Shown here piece by piece: positions 15,089-24,974 of a stretch of 31,135 nt of DNA (its first letter is position 1; every line of letters begins with the position of its first letter). This DNA comes from G963674665 sp964609625 (GTDB lineage: Bacteria; Desulfobacterota; Desulfovibrionia; Desulfovibrionales; Desulfovibrionaceae): assembly GCA_964609625.1 (NCBI GenBank), contig CAZSRS010000044.1, positions 1 to 31,135 of the forward strand. Reading direction: 5' to 3'. A program made the position numbers and the translations under genes. The notes under the pieces are model-generated. The model did no database searches and was not told the origin of the DNA. It saw only the letters and a list, made by a program, of their open reading frames with translations.

Positions 15089-15543
15089 CAGCCATTCCTT
15101 CCCGCCGCCACGGGCCATGGGCGAGGGCAACGCGCAAGGAAAGACGTGGCCCGTCCCTGGGCTGTGGAAGGAAGAGAGAACATACTCCCGCCCTCGGTTT
15201 CGGCACATCTGATGGACATGATCAGACATTGTACAGAAGCCGCGCAGGAATGACAAGAATTCCCGGTAAAATGCCCTCCTCTCTCGGAGGAACTTCATGG
15301 GCCACAAAAAAGTCATGGCCCGATTGCCTTCGCCTCCCTCCTGAAGTATCATGGACAATAGTACTGATCTCTTGCCATCCGCTTGCACCACGTGACGGCC
15401 AAATGTTCCTTGCGGCCCGAATGCAGCAAGGAATCCCGCGTCGCTGAATGAATCGCCGGCCGCGTTGCCGGCTCGCTATTGGAGAACGCATTGCAGGCGT
15501 TCCGGCATGGGATTACACCCGGACATCTTCAAAGGGGGTCGCC
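15089..15543. other. Divergent intergenic region, 455 bases
   Basis: It separates the minus-strand unknown gene from the plus-strand epimerase-like gene. It holds the sigma-70 promoter at 15228-15256 (minus) and small inverted repeats such as gccggc-cgcgtt-gccggc at 15455-15472. No clear promoter for the plus-strand gene and no RNA gene was recognised. Confidence 0.6.
15228..15256 (-). promoter_or_regulatory. Sigma-70 promoter for the unknown / EF-hand operon
   Basis: On the minus strand TTGTCA (15251-15256) and TACAAT (15228-15233) are each five-of-six matches to consensus, with the ideal 17-base spacer. Transcription would begin near 15221, leaving about 130 bases before ATG 15088. Confidence 0.65.
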
Positions 15544-16470
15544 ATGCAGGTCATCATCCTCGGCGGAACGGGATTCATCGGTCGCGAGTTGATCCACCAG
15601 ATGCTCGCCCTGGGCTGGAGCGTAACCGTCCCTTCCCGCTCTCCAGAACGATACGCCGGCCTTTTCGGCTCCAAGGACCCCGTGCGTTTCGCCCCCTGGG
15701 ATGCCGTGAGCGGCATTGCCCTTGCCGACATCCTCGAAGGGAGCGACGCCGTTGTCAACCTGGCTGGGGAGAGCATTGCCGCCAGGCGCTGGACCGCGGC
15801 GCAGAAAGAGCGCATCCTCGACAGCCGGTTGCGTGCCGGCGCCGCGATCCGCGAGGCCCTGGGCACAATGGCCAGGAAACCCAGCCTCCTGGTCCAGGCA
15901 TCGGCCATCGGCTTCTACGGATCGCGCGGCGACGAGATTCTGGATGAGAACTCGGCCCCTCCCACTCCCAGCGTCAGCTTTCTCGCCGACACCGCCAGGG
16001 CATGGGAGGCCTCCACCCTGGCAGCCGAAGAACTGGGGCTGCGCCGCGTGGTCATCCGCACCGGCATGGTCCTGGACAAGGGGGGAGGCGCTCTGGAAAA
16101 ACTCGTGACCCCCTTCAAATTCTTCCTCGGCGGGCCGGTGGGCAGCGGAAAACAGTGGATGTCCTGGATCCACCGCAAGGACGAAGCCGCCGCCGTGATC
16201 CACCTGATGCGTGACACGGATTGCGCGGGTGTCTACAATCTCACCGCGCCCACCCCAGTAACCAATCTGGAGTTCTGCCGCGCACTGGGGCGCGTGTTGC
16301 GCCGGCCCTGCCTGCTGCCCGCGCCTGCCGCGGCCCTCAGGCTCGCCCTCGGCGAAATGGCCAGGGAACTCGTGCTCACCGGACAGCGTGTATTGCCGAA
16401 ACGACTGCAACAGAGTGGTTTCCGCTTTCACTACACAAATATAGGCGAGGCTCTCCGAGACAGCGTATGA
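15544..16470 (+). CDS. NAD(P)-binding epimerase-like protein, TIGR01777 / YfcH family
   Basis: A 308-residue extended short-chain dehydrogenase-like protein. The N-terminal VIILGGTGFIGRELIHQ is the Rossmann GxxGxxG dinucleotide site. VNLAGESIAARRWT, SAIGFYGSRGDE and TGMVLDKGGGALEKL are signatures of the TIGR01777 family, and the C-terminal DUF1731 region contains RRPCLLPAPAAALRLALGEM. The FYGSRG stretch keeps the Tyr but not a full YxxxK, so catalysis is unproven. The substrate is unknown in the whole family. ATG 15544 is supported by AAAGGGGG at 15531-15538. Confidence 0.9.
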   Translation: MQVIILGGTGFIGRELIHQMLALGWSVTVPSRSPERYAGLFGSKDPVRFAPWDAVSGIALADILEGSDAVVNLAGESIAARRWTAAQKERILDSRLRAGAAIREALGTMARKPSLLVQASAIGFYGSRGDEILDENSAPPTPSVSFLADTARAWEASTLAAEELGLRRVVIRTGMVLDKGGGALEKLVTPFKFFLGGPVGSGKQWMSWIHRKDEAAAVIHLMRDTDCAGVYNLTAPTPVTNLEFCRALGRVLRRPCLLPAPAAALRLALGEMARELVLTGQRVLPKRLQQSGFRFHYTNIGEALRDSV

Positions 16471-16516
16471 TACCCACCGGCACATTGTTCTTGCGACCAG
16501 CACGCCGTTGCAGTAA

Positions 16517-16526
16517 ACATATATGT
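16517..16526. promoter_or_regulatory. AT-rich palindrome upstream of the regulator pair
   Basis: acatatatgt is a perfect ten-base palindrome, within a wider near-dyad GTAAACATATATGTAC, standing out in GC-rich sequence 63 bases before the HD-GYP gene. It could be an operator or part of a promoter -10 region (a weak TTGCGA-N17-TAAACA pair overlaps it). The reading as a binding site is inference. Confidence 0.35.
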
Positions 16527-16588
16527 ACGCGACGCAACGCCAGACCGCGGGCCTCCCATAAGAACGACGCAACACCAAGGACCTCACC

Positions 16589-17961
16589 ATGTCCCAGGCC
16601 AGAATTCTCATAGTCGAAGACGAGCCCATCGTGGCCCTGGACGTACAGAAACGGCTCCAGTTCCTCGGTTACGAAACCCCCCTGGTGGTACCCAGCGGCG
16701 AGGATGCCGTGCGGGGGGTGCAGGAGGTCAGACCGGACATCATTCTCATGGACATCATGCTCCAGGGGGAGCTGGACGGCATCGAGGCGGCGCAACGTAT
16801 CAGAGAACAATACAACGTTCCGGTCATCTACCTCACGGCTTACGCCGACCAGGATATCCTCAACCGCGCCAAAATCACCGAGCCCTTTGGCTACATCCTC
16901 AAACCCTTCGAGGACCGCGAACTCCAGACCTGCATCGAGATGGCGCTCTACAAGCACTCCATGGATCTCAAGCTGCTGGAAAACGAGCGCTGGCACAGCA
17001 CCACCCTCAAGAGCATCGGCGACGCGGTCATCTCCACGGACAGCAAGGGCATGGTCCGTCTGTTCAACCCGGTGGCCGAGAAGCTCACCGGCCTCTCTCA
17101 CAGGAAGGCCCTGGGCCGTCCCTTCATCGAGGCAGTGCGCCTGCTTTCGGAACATGACGGAGAGCCCATGGAAGATGTCGTGGCCCTTGCCCTGAAAAAA
17201 CAACTCTGGAACAACGACACCTCTCTGCTGCTCGAAGCCGCGGACGGCAAGCAACGACCCGTGGATCTCACCATCTCCACCATCGACGGCGCCCGCTCCC
17301 ATGTAAGCGGCGTGGTGCTCGTGATCCGTGACATCTCGGACGCCCGCAAGGCCGAGGAGGAGTTGCGCCAGAGCCTGCGCAACCTCCGCCGCACGTTGGA
17401 GGAAACCGTCACGGCCCTGGCCATGACCACCGAGAAGCGAGACCCCTACACCGCGGGACACCAGCAGCGCGTGGCCAAGCTGGCCAGCGCCATAGGCATC
17501 AAACTCGGCCTCACCGATGACAAGATCGAGGGCCTGCGCGTGGCCGCCCTGTTGCACGACCTGGGCAAGATATACATCCCGGCCGAGATCCTTTCCAAGC
17601 CGGCACGGCTCACGGACATGGAGATGGGCATCATGAAGACCCACTCCGAGGTGGGCTACGACATTCTCAAACGGGTATCCTTTCCCTGGCCCGTGGCCGA
17701 CATCGTGCTCCAGCACCACGAACGCATCGACGGCTCTGGTTACCCCCAAGGGCTCAAGGGCGAGGACATCCTCCCGGACGCCAAGATCATCATGGTGGCC
17801 GACGTGGTGGAAGCCATGTCCTCCCACAGGCCTTACCGCGCGGCCCTGGGCCTCCAACTCGCCCTGGAGGAGATCGAGACCCACAAGGGGGGGCGCTACC
17901 CGCGGGACGTGGTGGAAGCCTGCCTCGAATTGTTCAGGAAAGACGACTTCAGCTTAGAGCC

Positions 17962-17965
<4 letters not shown>
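16589..17965 (+). CDS. Response regulator with PAS and HD-GYP output
   Basis: 458 residues in three domains. REC, 1-120: phosphorylation site Asp55 (ILMDIML), acidic pair at 10-12, Thr83 and Lys105. PAS, about 135-255: STDSKGMVRLFNPVAEKLTG and the VIRDISDARKAEEE linker. HD-GYP, about 275-455: HD at 323-324 (LLHDLGKI) and HHERIDGSGYP at 376-386, a complete catalytic set for cyclic di-GMP hydrolysis. It should be a cytoplasmic c-di-GMP phosphodiesterase controlled by phosphorylation and perhaps by a PAS ligand. AAGGA precedes ATG 16589. The stop overlaps the next gene's start (ATGA), so the two regulators are probably translated together. No histidine kinase is in the window. Confidence 0.93.
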
Positions 17966-19374
<1,409 letters not shown>

Positions 19375-19470
19375 CCGTCCGGACGGCGAAAACGGCATCC
19401 TCCCGGCATGCCGCCGCTCTCGCAAGGCTGTTCTTGAACTGAACAGTCATTTCGGCTAGATGACAACGTC

Positions 19471-20424
19471 ATGTCCACCATGAAAAAAGATGCGCCCGAA
19501 ATCCAGACCCCGAGTGCAGCACCCAGGAATCCCCTGAACCCGACTTTTCTGGTCACCAAGGCCAAGGATTCCCGCGCCTGGACCCTGGGGGAAGAGATTC
19601 TCTCCTGGCTCACGGCCAGGGGGATCAGCGCCAGACTGATGGAAAATCCAGAGAGCAACCGCTCTTTTGACCAGGCCTGTGCGGCCGTCCTGCGCGATTT
19701 CGGGGGCGAACCGGGGTTGATCCTGGTGCTCGGGGGCGACGGCACCATGCTCAGCGTGGCCCGGCGGATGCTCCGCACCACCGCCCCCTTGCTCGGCGTG
19801 AACCTGGGCAAGGTCGGCTTTCTCACCGAACTGACCATCGCCGACTGGCGCTCCTGCCTGGAGCGACTGCTGGCCCACGGCATCACGCAATGCGAACGCA
19901 CGGCCCTGGCCTTCGAGGTGATCCGGCCCGGCTGCGCCATACCCGTGACACAGGGGCGGGTGATCAACGACCTCGTGTTGGCGCGCGGCGCCCTGGCCCG
20001 GCTCATCTCCCTGGAAGTGCGCGTGGACGACGAACCTCTGGGGGAGTTCCGCGCCGACGGACTGATCATCTCCACGCCCACCGGTGCCACGGGATATTCT
20101 GTCTCCGCGGACGGCCCTCTGCTGCACCCTTCCCTGCGGGCCTTTTGTCTCACCGCGGTCTGCCCCTTTTTGCACGAATTCACGCCCATGGTCCTGCCCG
20201 AAGAGGCCAGGCTTTCGGTCACGCTGCTGTCGGGCGCGGCGGAGGCCTTCCTGACCCTGGACGGACAGGAAGGCTTCCCCCTGCAACCCGGTGACCGCGT
20301 GGACATCCACCGCTCGGAACAGCGATTCCGCATCGTGCGACTGGAAGACTCTTCCTATTTCGGCAAACTCAAGGTCAAAGGCTTTGTCCGCGCACACGAA
20401 AACTTTCAGGGAGCGGAACCATGA
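19471..20424 (+). CDS. nadK: NAD kinase
   Basis: NadK phosphorylates NAD to NADP. The 317-residue protein has the signature LVLGGDGTMLSVARR, GVNLGKVGFLTE, the NDLVLARG segment and STPTGATGYSVSADGPLL, all in order as expected in family PF01513/PF20143. The N-terminal extension of about 25 residues before TFLVTKAKD is slightly long. The ribosome site at ATG 19471 is poor; ATG 19480 is an alternative. The stop overlaps the start of the DUF89-like gene (ATGA), so the two may be translated together. A GC palindrome (ccgtccggacgg, 19375-19386) lies upstream. Confidence 0.94.
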   Translation: MSTMKKDAPEIQTPSAAPRNPLNPTFLVTKAKDSRAWTLGEEILSWLTARGISARLMENPESNRSFDQACAAVLRDFGGEPGLILVLGGDGTMLSVARRMLRTTAPLLGVNLGKVGFLTELTIADWRSCLERLLAHGITQCERTALAFEVIRPGCAIPVTQGRVINDLVLARGALARLISLEVRVDDEPLGEFRADGLIISTPTGATGYSVSADGPLLHPSLRAFCLTAVCPFLHEFTPMVLPEEARLSVTLLSGAAEAFLTLDGQEGFPLQPGDRVDIHRSEQRFRIVRLEDSSYFGKLKVKGFVRAHENFQGAEP

Positions 20425-22202
20425 ATGCGCCACTCCGGGAAAAGCCCATACCCCCGCCGGACCTGAGCGGCATAGAGACGGCCAGCGATCTGCGCTTCGG
20501 CAATGACCCGCTGCTGGACGCCTGGATTCTCCACTTCATGGCCGAAAACAACCTCGAATACCTGCTCAACCCCTTTCGCAACGCCTCACCGGAACAGCTG
20601 AGCTTCATGGTCTACCTGGAGAACGACCAGTTCTTCGCGCCCTGCACCGACGAACTGTTCAAGGGGTTGTTGGCCCCCGAACCACCAAGGGAATTGCTCC
20701 ACGCCTACGATACCGTCTGGCGCGTGGTGGTCCGCCTGGTGGAGCAGAATATCGACTCGGAGTACTCCAAGAAACGCATCCTGAGCTTCTGCGAGCATCG
20801 CTACCGCCAGGCCCTGGCCTCGCACACCCTGATCCCCTCCCGGCTCATGAAGCGCCTCGTGGGCATCGTGCTCACCCAGAGCGGCATGCAAGACCCCTAT
20901 ATGGAGCGCAAGAAGCTGCACAACGCCCGCGTGGACAGCTTCATCAAGGGCGTCATCTTCGAAAAGCTGGTCCATGTCTGCCACGACAGCCCCTCCTGCG
21001 GCCGTATCGAGGATCTGCGATGGGAATTGGACCTCCTGGAGCTGCAGCGACTCTTCGCCCTCTCTTCATGGGGAGCCATCTGGCACGGTGGAAGCGTCGC
21101 CCCCGGCATGCAGGCCCTGGAAAAGGAGGCCGGCAAGGAATGCGAAGGCAAGGAACACCTCACGACCCTCCTGGGTCCGCAAAGCGGCGGCCGCAAGAAG
21201 ATCCTTTACCTGCCGCGCAGCAGCGGCGCCGTGATCTTCGACATCCTGATCATCCGCTGCCTGCTCCGGCAGGGGCACCAGGTCATGCTGGCCCTGAAGG
21301 AAGGGTTCTACTTCCAGGCCCCGGCCTTCTGGGATCTGGAGCATGACCCGGTCCTGGCCAAGGCCCTGTGCGACGCCTACCAGATACAAAACGAGCGCCT
21401 GGGCAAGAACGAACTGCTCAGGCTCCTGCGCGAGCACCAGTTCGTGGTACTCTCCGACGGCACCATGGAGCGTCTCAACCTCTACCGCACCAGCGTCACC
21501 TTCGCTCGGGCCTGGAAAGAGGCCGACCTGATCATCGCCAAGGGGCACGCCAACGTGCGCCGACTCATCTACACCAGCCACCTCTTCACCCGCGACATCC
21601 TCTGTTTCCAGCGCGACACCCATGGCACACAGCAGATCCTCTTCAAGCCCAAGGCCGAGCAGGCCCGCAAGATCTCGGAAAACGACCTGCGGAAAAAGGC
21701 CGACGAGATCATCGAGAAGATGCGCAAGGCACGCTATGGCGGCAAGAGCGTGATGTTCTACAGCGCCATCGTGGGGTCCATTCCCGGCGAGACCAAGACG
21801 GCCATCGCGGTGCTCAGCACCTTCGTGGACTATCTGCGCCAACGTCTGGAAGGCGTATTCATCATCAACCCCGCGGAACACTTCGAACCCGGCATGGACG
21901 GCGACGACCTGATGTTCATGTGGGAGCGCGTGCAGCGCTCCGGACTGATCAACGTCTGGCGCTTTCAGACAGTGGGCGACATCGAGCAGGCCTTCGATCT
22001 CATGGGCAAGAAAGTGCCCCCGACCTGGGCAGGCAAGGACGCCACCTTCTCCACCGGATGCACCAAGGAAATGCACATCGCCCTGGACATGCAACGCTAT
22101 CAGCCCGAAATGCAGATCATCGGCCCCAGTCCCGAAAAATTCTTCCGCCGCAGGGAGTACGGAGTGGGTAAATACTTTGACGCCGGCATCGAATATATGT
22201 AG
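20421..22202 (+). CDS. DUF89-like protein of unknown function
   Basis: 593 residues, no signal peptide. The centre (about 258-400) resembles the DUF89/ARMT1 fold: a strand-helix start ILYLPRSSGAVIFDILIIRC, then GHQVMLALKEG, then FARAWKEADLIIAKGHANVRRL. In DUF89 metal-dependent phosphatases the first segment is DNxGE(I/V)xFD; here it reads RSSGAVIFD, so the usual Asp, Asn and Glu are missing while FD and AKGxxN remain. The N-terminal about 230 residues are helical; the C-terminal about 150 (IVGSIPGETKTAIAVLSTF to the end) include INPAEHFEPGMDGDD and STGCTKEM and are not a domain I can name. GGGAG upstream and an ATGA overlap with nadK fix the start. The DUF89 relation is pattern-based, moderate confidence. 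Confidence 0.8.
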   Translation: MNAPLREKPIPPPDLSGIETASDLRFGNDPLLDAWILHFMAENNLEYLLNPFRNASPEQLSFMVYLENDQFFAPCTDELFKGLLAPEPPRELLHAYDTVWRVVVRLVEQNIDSEYSKKRILSFCEHRYRQALASHTLIPSRLMKRLVGIVLTQSGMQDPYMERKKLHNARVDSFIKGVIFEKLVHVCHDSPSCGRIEDLRWELDLLELQRLFALSSWGAIWHGGSVAPGMQALEKEAGKECEGKEHLTTLLGPQSGGRKKILYLPRSSGAVIFDILIIRCLLRQGHQVMLALKEGFYFQAPAFWDLEHDPVLAKALCDAYQIQNERLGKNELLRLLREHQFVVLSDGTMERLNLYRTSVTFARAWKEADLIIAKGHANVRRLIYTSHLFTRDILCFQRDTHGTQQILFKPKAEQARKISENDLRKKADEIIEKMRKARYGGKSVMFYSAIVGSIPGETKTAIAVLSTFVDYLRQRLEGVFIINPAEHFEPGMDGDDLMFMWERVQRSGLINVWRFQTVGDIEQAFDLMGKKVPPTWAGKDATFSTGCTKEMHIALDMQRYQPEMQIIGPSPEKFFRRREYGVGKYFDAGIEYM

Positions 22203-22218
22203 TAGTTCCTTTTTCCAC

Positions 22219-22234
22219 GCGCCTCGCAAGGCGC
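22219..22234. repeat. Small GC hairpin after the DUF89-like gene
   Basis: gcgcct and aggcgc pair around a four-base loop (cgca), 17 bases past the stop codon. No T-run follows, so it is only a weak terminator candidate. Confidence 0.35.
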
Positions 22235-22354
22235 AAGCATGGCATACTGCAGCGCAACCAATCACGATTTCTTGGACATTTGAGGGGGCATGGGGGAGCT
22301 GACAGAAGAGGCAGCCCTGAGGGTCTTTTTTCCCCTTTCTCTTAAGGATTTGCA

Positions 22355-23029
22355 ATGGACAAAGCCTGTCTGCGCAAGACCCTGACCGTGTGCTTCGACT
22401 CCCTGTCCCGGACCGTGAGCGCCTGGCACCAGGAACTGCCCAGTGCCGTCCCCTTGCTCGATGCCTCTCCCCTGCCACGGCTCACGGCATTGCTCCTGGA
22501 CCTGCACCTGGCCAATTTCACGCTCTGGCACCTGGAGGACGACGCCCGCAGCGACGTGGGCGGTCCGGAACACGTGGCCCGCTGCAAACGGGCCATCGAT
22601 GCCGAGAACCAGCGTCGCAACGACTGCATCGAGCGGCTTGACGCCCACCTGAACTCCCTGATAACGCCTTTGCTGCCAGCAGACGCCCCCAAACGGTACA
22701 ACACCGAGACCATGGGCGCGGCCCTGGACAGACTCTCCATCCTGCTGCTGAAGATCTACCACATGGACGTCGAAACCAGGCGCGGGGGGGCGAGTCGGGA
22801 ACATGTCCAACGCTGCACGCTCAGGCTGGAGCAGCTCCGCGCACAGGACAACGATCTCAGGCAGAGCATTCTTGAACTCTTCGACGACTATTGTGCCGGC
22901 CGGAAAAGGCCCAACGTCTTCCGCCAGTTCAAGATGTACAACGACCCGGAGACCAACCCGGCGCTCTACGCCGCGCCGGCCGCAAGCGACCGTGCCGCAC
23001 CCGGCCCAGGAACAGAGGACGCGACATGA
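22355..23029 (+). CDS. DUF4254 domain protein
   Basis: 224 residues, soluble and mostly helical. The family motifs are clear: NFTLWHLEDDAR at 54-65 and KRAIDAENQRRNDCIERLD at 78-96, together N..LW..ED.AR and K..ID..NQ.RND.IE.iD of DUF4254. A second helix pair with RLEQLRAQDNDLR follows, and the tail past about 200 is Ala/Pro rich and probably disordered. The function of DUF4254 is not established; members are often seen among cell-envelope genes. AAGGA lies upstream of ATG 22355. The stop overlaps the gatB start (ATGA), so translation is coupled to gatB. Confidence 0.88.
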   Translation: MDKACLRKTLTVCFDSLSRTVSAWHQELPSAVPLLDASPLPRLTALLLDLHLANFTLWHLEDDARSDVGGPEHVARCKRAIDAENQRRNDCIERLDAHLNSLITPLLPADAPKRYNTETMGAALDRLSILLLKIYHMDVETRRGGASREHVQRCTLRLEQLRAQDNDLRQSILELFDDYCAGRKRPNVFRQFKMYNDPETNPALYAAPAASDRAAPGPGTEDAT

Positions 23030-24459
23030 CCACCTACGAAACCGTGATCGGGCTGGAAGTCCACGCCCAGCTGCTGACCCGCTCCAAGCTCTTCTGCGGC
23101 TGTTCCACCACCTTCGGCGAGGAACCCAACGCCAACGTATGCCCTGTCTGTTCTGGTCAGCCGGGAGTCCTGCCCGTACTCAACCGACGCGCCGTGGAGT
23201 ACGCCTGCAAGATGGCCCTGGCCGTGGACTGCACCGTCAACCCCTTCTCCATCTTCGCCCGCAAGAACTACTTCTACCCCGATCTGCCCAAGGGCTATCA
23301 GATTTCGCAGTACGAACTCCCCCTGGCCGAGCACGGTGCGCTGGAAATCACGGTCAACGGCAAGACTAAAACCGTCGGCATCCTGCGTATCCACATGGAG
23401 GACGACGCCGGCAAGAACATCCACTCCCAGGTGGAGAACGTCAGCTTCGTGGATCTCAACCGCTCCGGTGTGCCCCTCATCGAAATCGTCAGCCAGCCGG
23501 ACATGCGCTCCCCGGAGGAGGCCGTGGCCTATCTCAAGGCCCTGCGCTCCATCCTCGTCTACCTCGGCATCTGCGACGGCAACATGGAAGAGGGCAGCTT
23601 CCGCTGTGACGCCAACGTCTCCATCCGCCCTCTGGGGCAAAAGGAGTACGGCACCCGCGCCGAACTCAAGAACCTGAACTCCTTCCGCCACGTGCAACGC
23701 GCCCTGGAATACGAAATCCAGCGCCAGAAGGAGGTCATCGAGGACGGTGAGCGGGTGGTGCAGGAGACCCGGCTCTACGACGCAAACAAGAACATCACCC
23801 TCTCCATGCGCGGCAAGGAGGAGGCCCACGACTACCGCTATTTCCCGGACCCGGACCTGCCCCCCGTGATCGTCGATCCTGCCTGGCTGGAGGCTTGGCG
23901 CGCCGAACTGCCCGAACTGCCGCTCCAGCGCGAGGAGCGTTTCATCCGAGAGTACGGTCTGCCCCCGCAGGATGCCCACAATCTCACGGCGGAGCGCGAC
24001 CTAGCCGACTACTTCGAGGCCGCCGTGGCCTCCTGCAACCAACCCAAGCTCGTCGCCAACTGGATGCTCGGCGAACTGCTTCGCGAGCTGAACCAGCGTG
24101 GACACACGGCCGCCTCCTGCCCCTTCAGGCCCGAATCCCTGGCCGGCCTTTGCCAACTCGTGGAGCAGGGCGTGATCAGCGGTAAGATCGGCAAGCAGAT
24201 CTTCGGGGAACTCTACGAGAGCGACAAAGACCCCAAGGTCTTTGTGCGGGAAAAGGGTTTGGTCCAGATCTCGGACAGCGACGCCATCGAGGCCGCGGTC
24301 CTGGAAGTGCTGGAACAAAGCCCTGACGAGGTCGCCGCCTACAAGGGGGGCAAGACCAAGCTCATGGGCTTCTTCGTGGGGCAGGTGATGAAAAAGACCA
24401 AAGGCAAGGCCAACCCCGGCCTGGTCAACCAGATACTGCAACAGAAACTCGACGCCTGA
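23026..24459 (+). CDS. gatB: Aspartyl/glutamyl-tRNA amidotransferase subunit B
   Basis: GatB is the kinase/amidotransferase subunit of GatCAB, which turns Glu-tRNA-Gln or Asp-tRNA-Asn into the amidated forms. 477 residues, normal length. YETVIGLEVHAQLLTRSKLFCGC begins the protein (in shorter units: GLEVHAQL), FCGC and CPVC provide the zinc-binding cysteines, and KNYFYPDLPKGYQISQYE and RSGVPLIEIVSQPD are hallmark segments. The C-terminal YqeY-like tail domain ends LVNQILQQKLDA. The presence of GatB implies indirect tRNA amidation. gatA and gatC are not in the window. Start ATG 23026 follows GAGGA and overlaps the DUF4254 stop. Confidence 0.97.
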   Translation: MTTYETVIGLEVHAQLLTRSKLFCGCSTTFGEEPNANVCPVCSGQPGVLPVLNRRAVEYACKMALAVDCTVNPFSIFARKNYFYPDLPKGYQISQYELPLAEHGALEITVNGKTKTVGILRIHMEDDAGKNIHSQVENVSFVDLNRSGVPLIEIVSQPDMRSPEEAVAYLKALRSILVYLGICDGNMEEGSFRCDANVSIRPLGQKEYGTRAELKNLNSFRHVQRALEYEIQRQKEVIEDGERVVQETRLYDANKNITLSMRGKEEAHDYRYFPDPDLPPVIVDPAWLEAWRAELPELPLQREERFIREYGLPPQDAHNLTAERDLADYFEAAVASCNQPKLVANWMLGELLRELNQRGHTAASCPFRPESLAGLCQLVEQGVISGKIGKQIFGELYESDKDPKVFVREKGLVQISDSDAIEAAVLEVLEQSPDEVAAYKGGKTKLMGFFVGQVMKKTKGKANPGLVNQILQQKLDA

Positions 24460-24464
24460 GAGGT

Positions 24465-24893
24465 ATGGCTTCAACCATGAGCAAAAAAAACACCACGGGT
24501 GCCAAGCCCGGCTTCTTTTCCCGCCCCACCAAAGACCAGTGCAAGGACGCCGGCATGGCCCTGATCCTCATCGGTCTGCTGGTGCTGCAATTCGGCAAAC
24601 AGGCCTGGCTCTTGCCGGTGCTCATCGTCGTCACCCTACTGCTGATGATCCAGCCACGGGTCATCAAGCCCTTTGCCGCACTGTGGTTCGGACTCTCCGA
24701 GCTGCTGGGCACCGTGATGTCCAAGGTCATCCTGACCCTGGTCTTCTTCCTGGTGCTCACGCCTATGGCCCTTTTCCGGCAACTGGTGGGCAAGGACTCA
24801 CTGCAGCTCAAACGCTGGAAAAAAGACACCGCTTCCGTCTACCGCGAGTGCAACGCCGTGGTGGGACCGGAAGACCTGGAGCACATGTTCTAG
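24465..24893 (+). CDS. SxtJ-like small membrane protein
   Basis: 142 residues (or 138 from ATG 24477). Two hydrophobic regions are visible: about 30-62 (AGMALILIGLLVLQFG and LPVLIVVTLLLMI), and about 83-105 (VILTLVFFLVLTPMALF). The stretch VIKPFAALWFGLSELLG and the LTPMALFRQLVGKDSLQLKR segment match the SxtJ family, named after a gene in the saxitoxin cluster. Its role is not established. It is followed by DUF5989 and a carbamoyltransferase, the usual company of this family, so it probably works with them at the membrane. It begins only five bases after gatB. Confidence 0.82.
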   Translation: MASTMSKKNTTGAKPGFFSRPTKDQCKDAGMALILIGLLVLQFGKQAWLLPVLIVVTLLLMIQPRVIKPFAALWFGLSELLGTVMSKVILTLVFFLVLTPMALFRQLVGKDSLQLKRWKKDTASVYRECNAVVGPEDLEHMF

Positions 24894-24918
24894 CGCGTTT
24901 CACCCGCGCCGTGCCCTT

Positions 24919-24937
24919 GTCTCCCGCACCGGGAGAC
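24919..24937. repeat. 8-bp hairpin between the SxtJ-like and DUF5989 genes
   Basis: gtctcccg (24919-24926) and cgggagac (24930-24937) pair perfectly around cac. It lies inside the module, so it may stabilise or weaken transcripts rather than end them. No T-run follows. Confidence 0.45.
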
Positions 24938-24974
24938 CCCATCAGGCATTCGAACTCTATGGAGGATATAAGCA

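Noticed and set aside
15448..15543. Upstream extension of the epimerase-like gene
   Set aside because: The Rossmann strand begins at ATG 15544, which has its own AAAGGGGG site; the extension has no family similarity.
19375..19386. Palindrome ccgtccggacgg after the NtrC-type gene as a terminator
   Set aside because: It has no loop and no following T-run, and so is too short to be convincing.
22240..22262. Possible sigma-54 promoter (TGGCAT...GC) upstream of the DUF4254 gene
   Set aside because: The GG-to-GC spacing is nine instead of ten and the TTGC part is absent.
22283..22336. T-run after a short ccct/aggg stem before the DUF4254 gene as a terminator
   Set aside because: The stem is at most four base pairs, too short for an intrinsic terminator.
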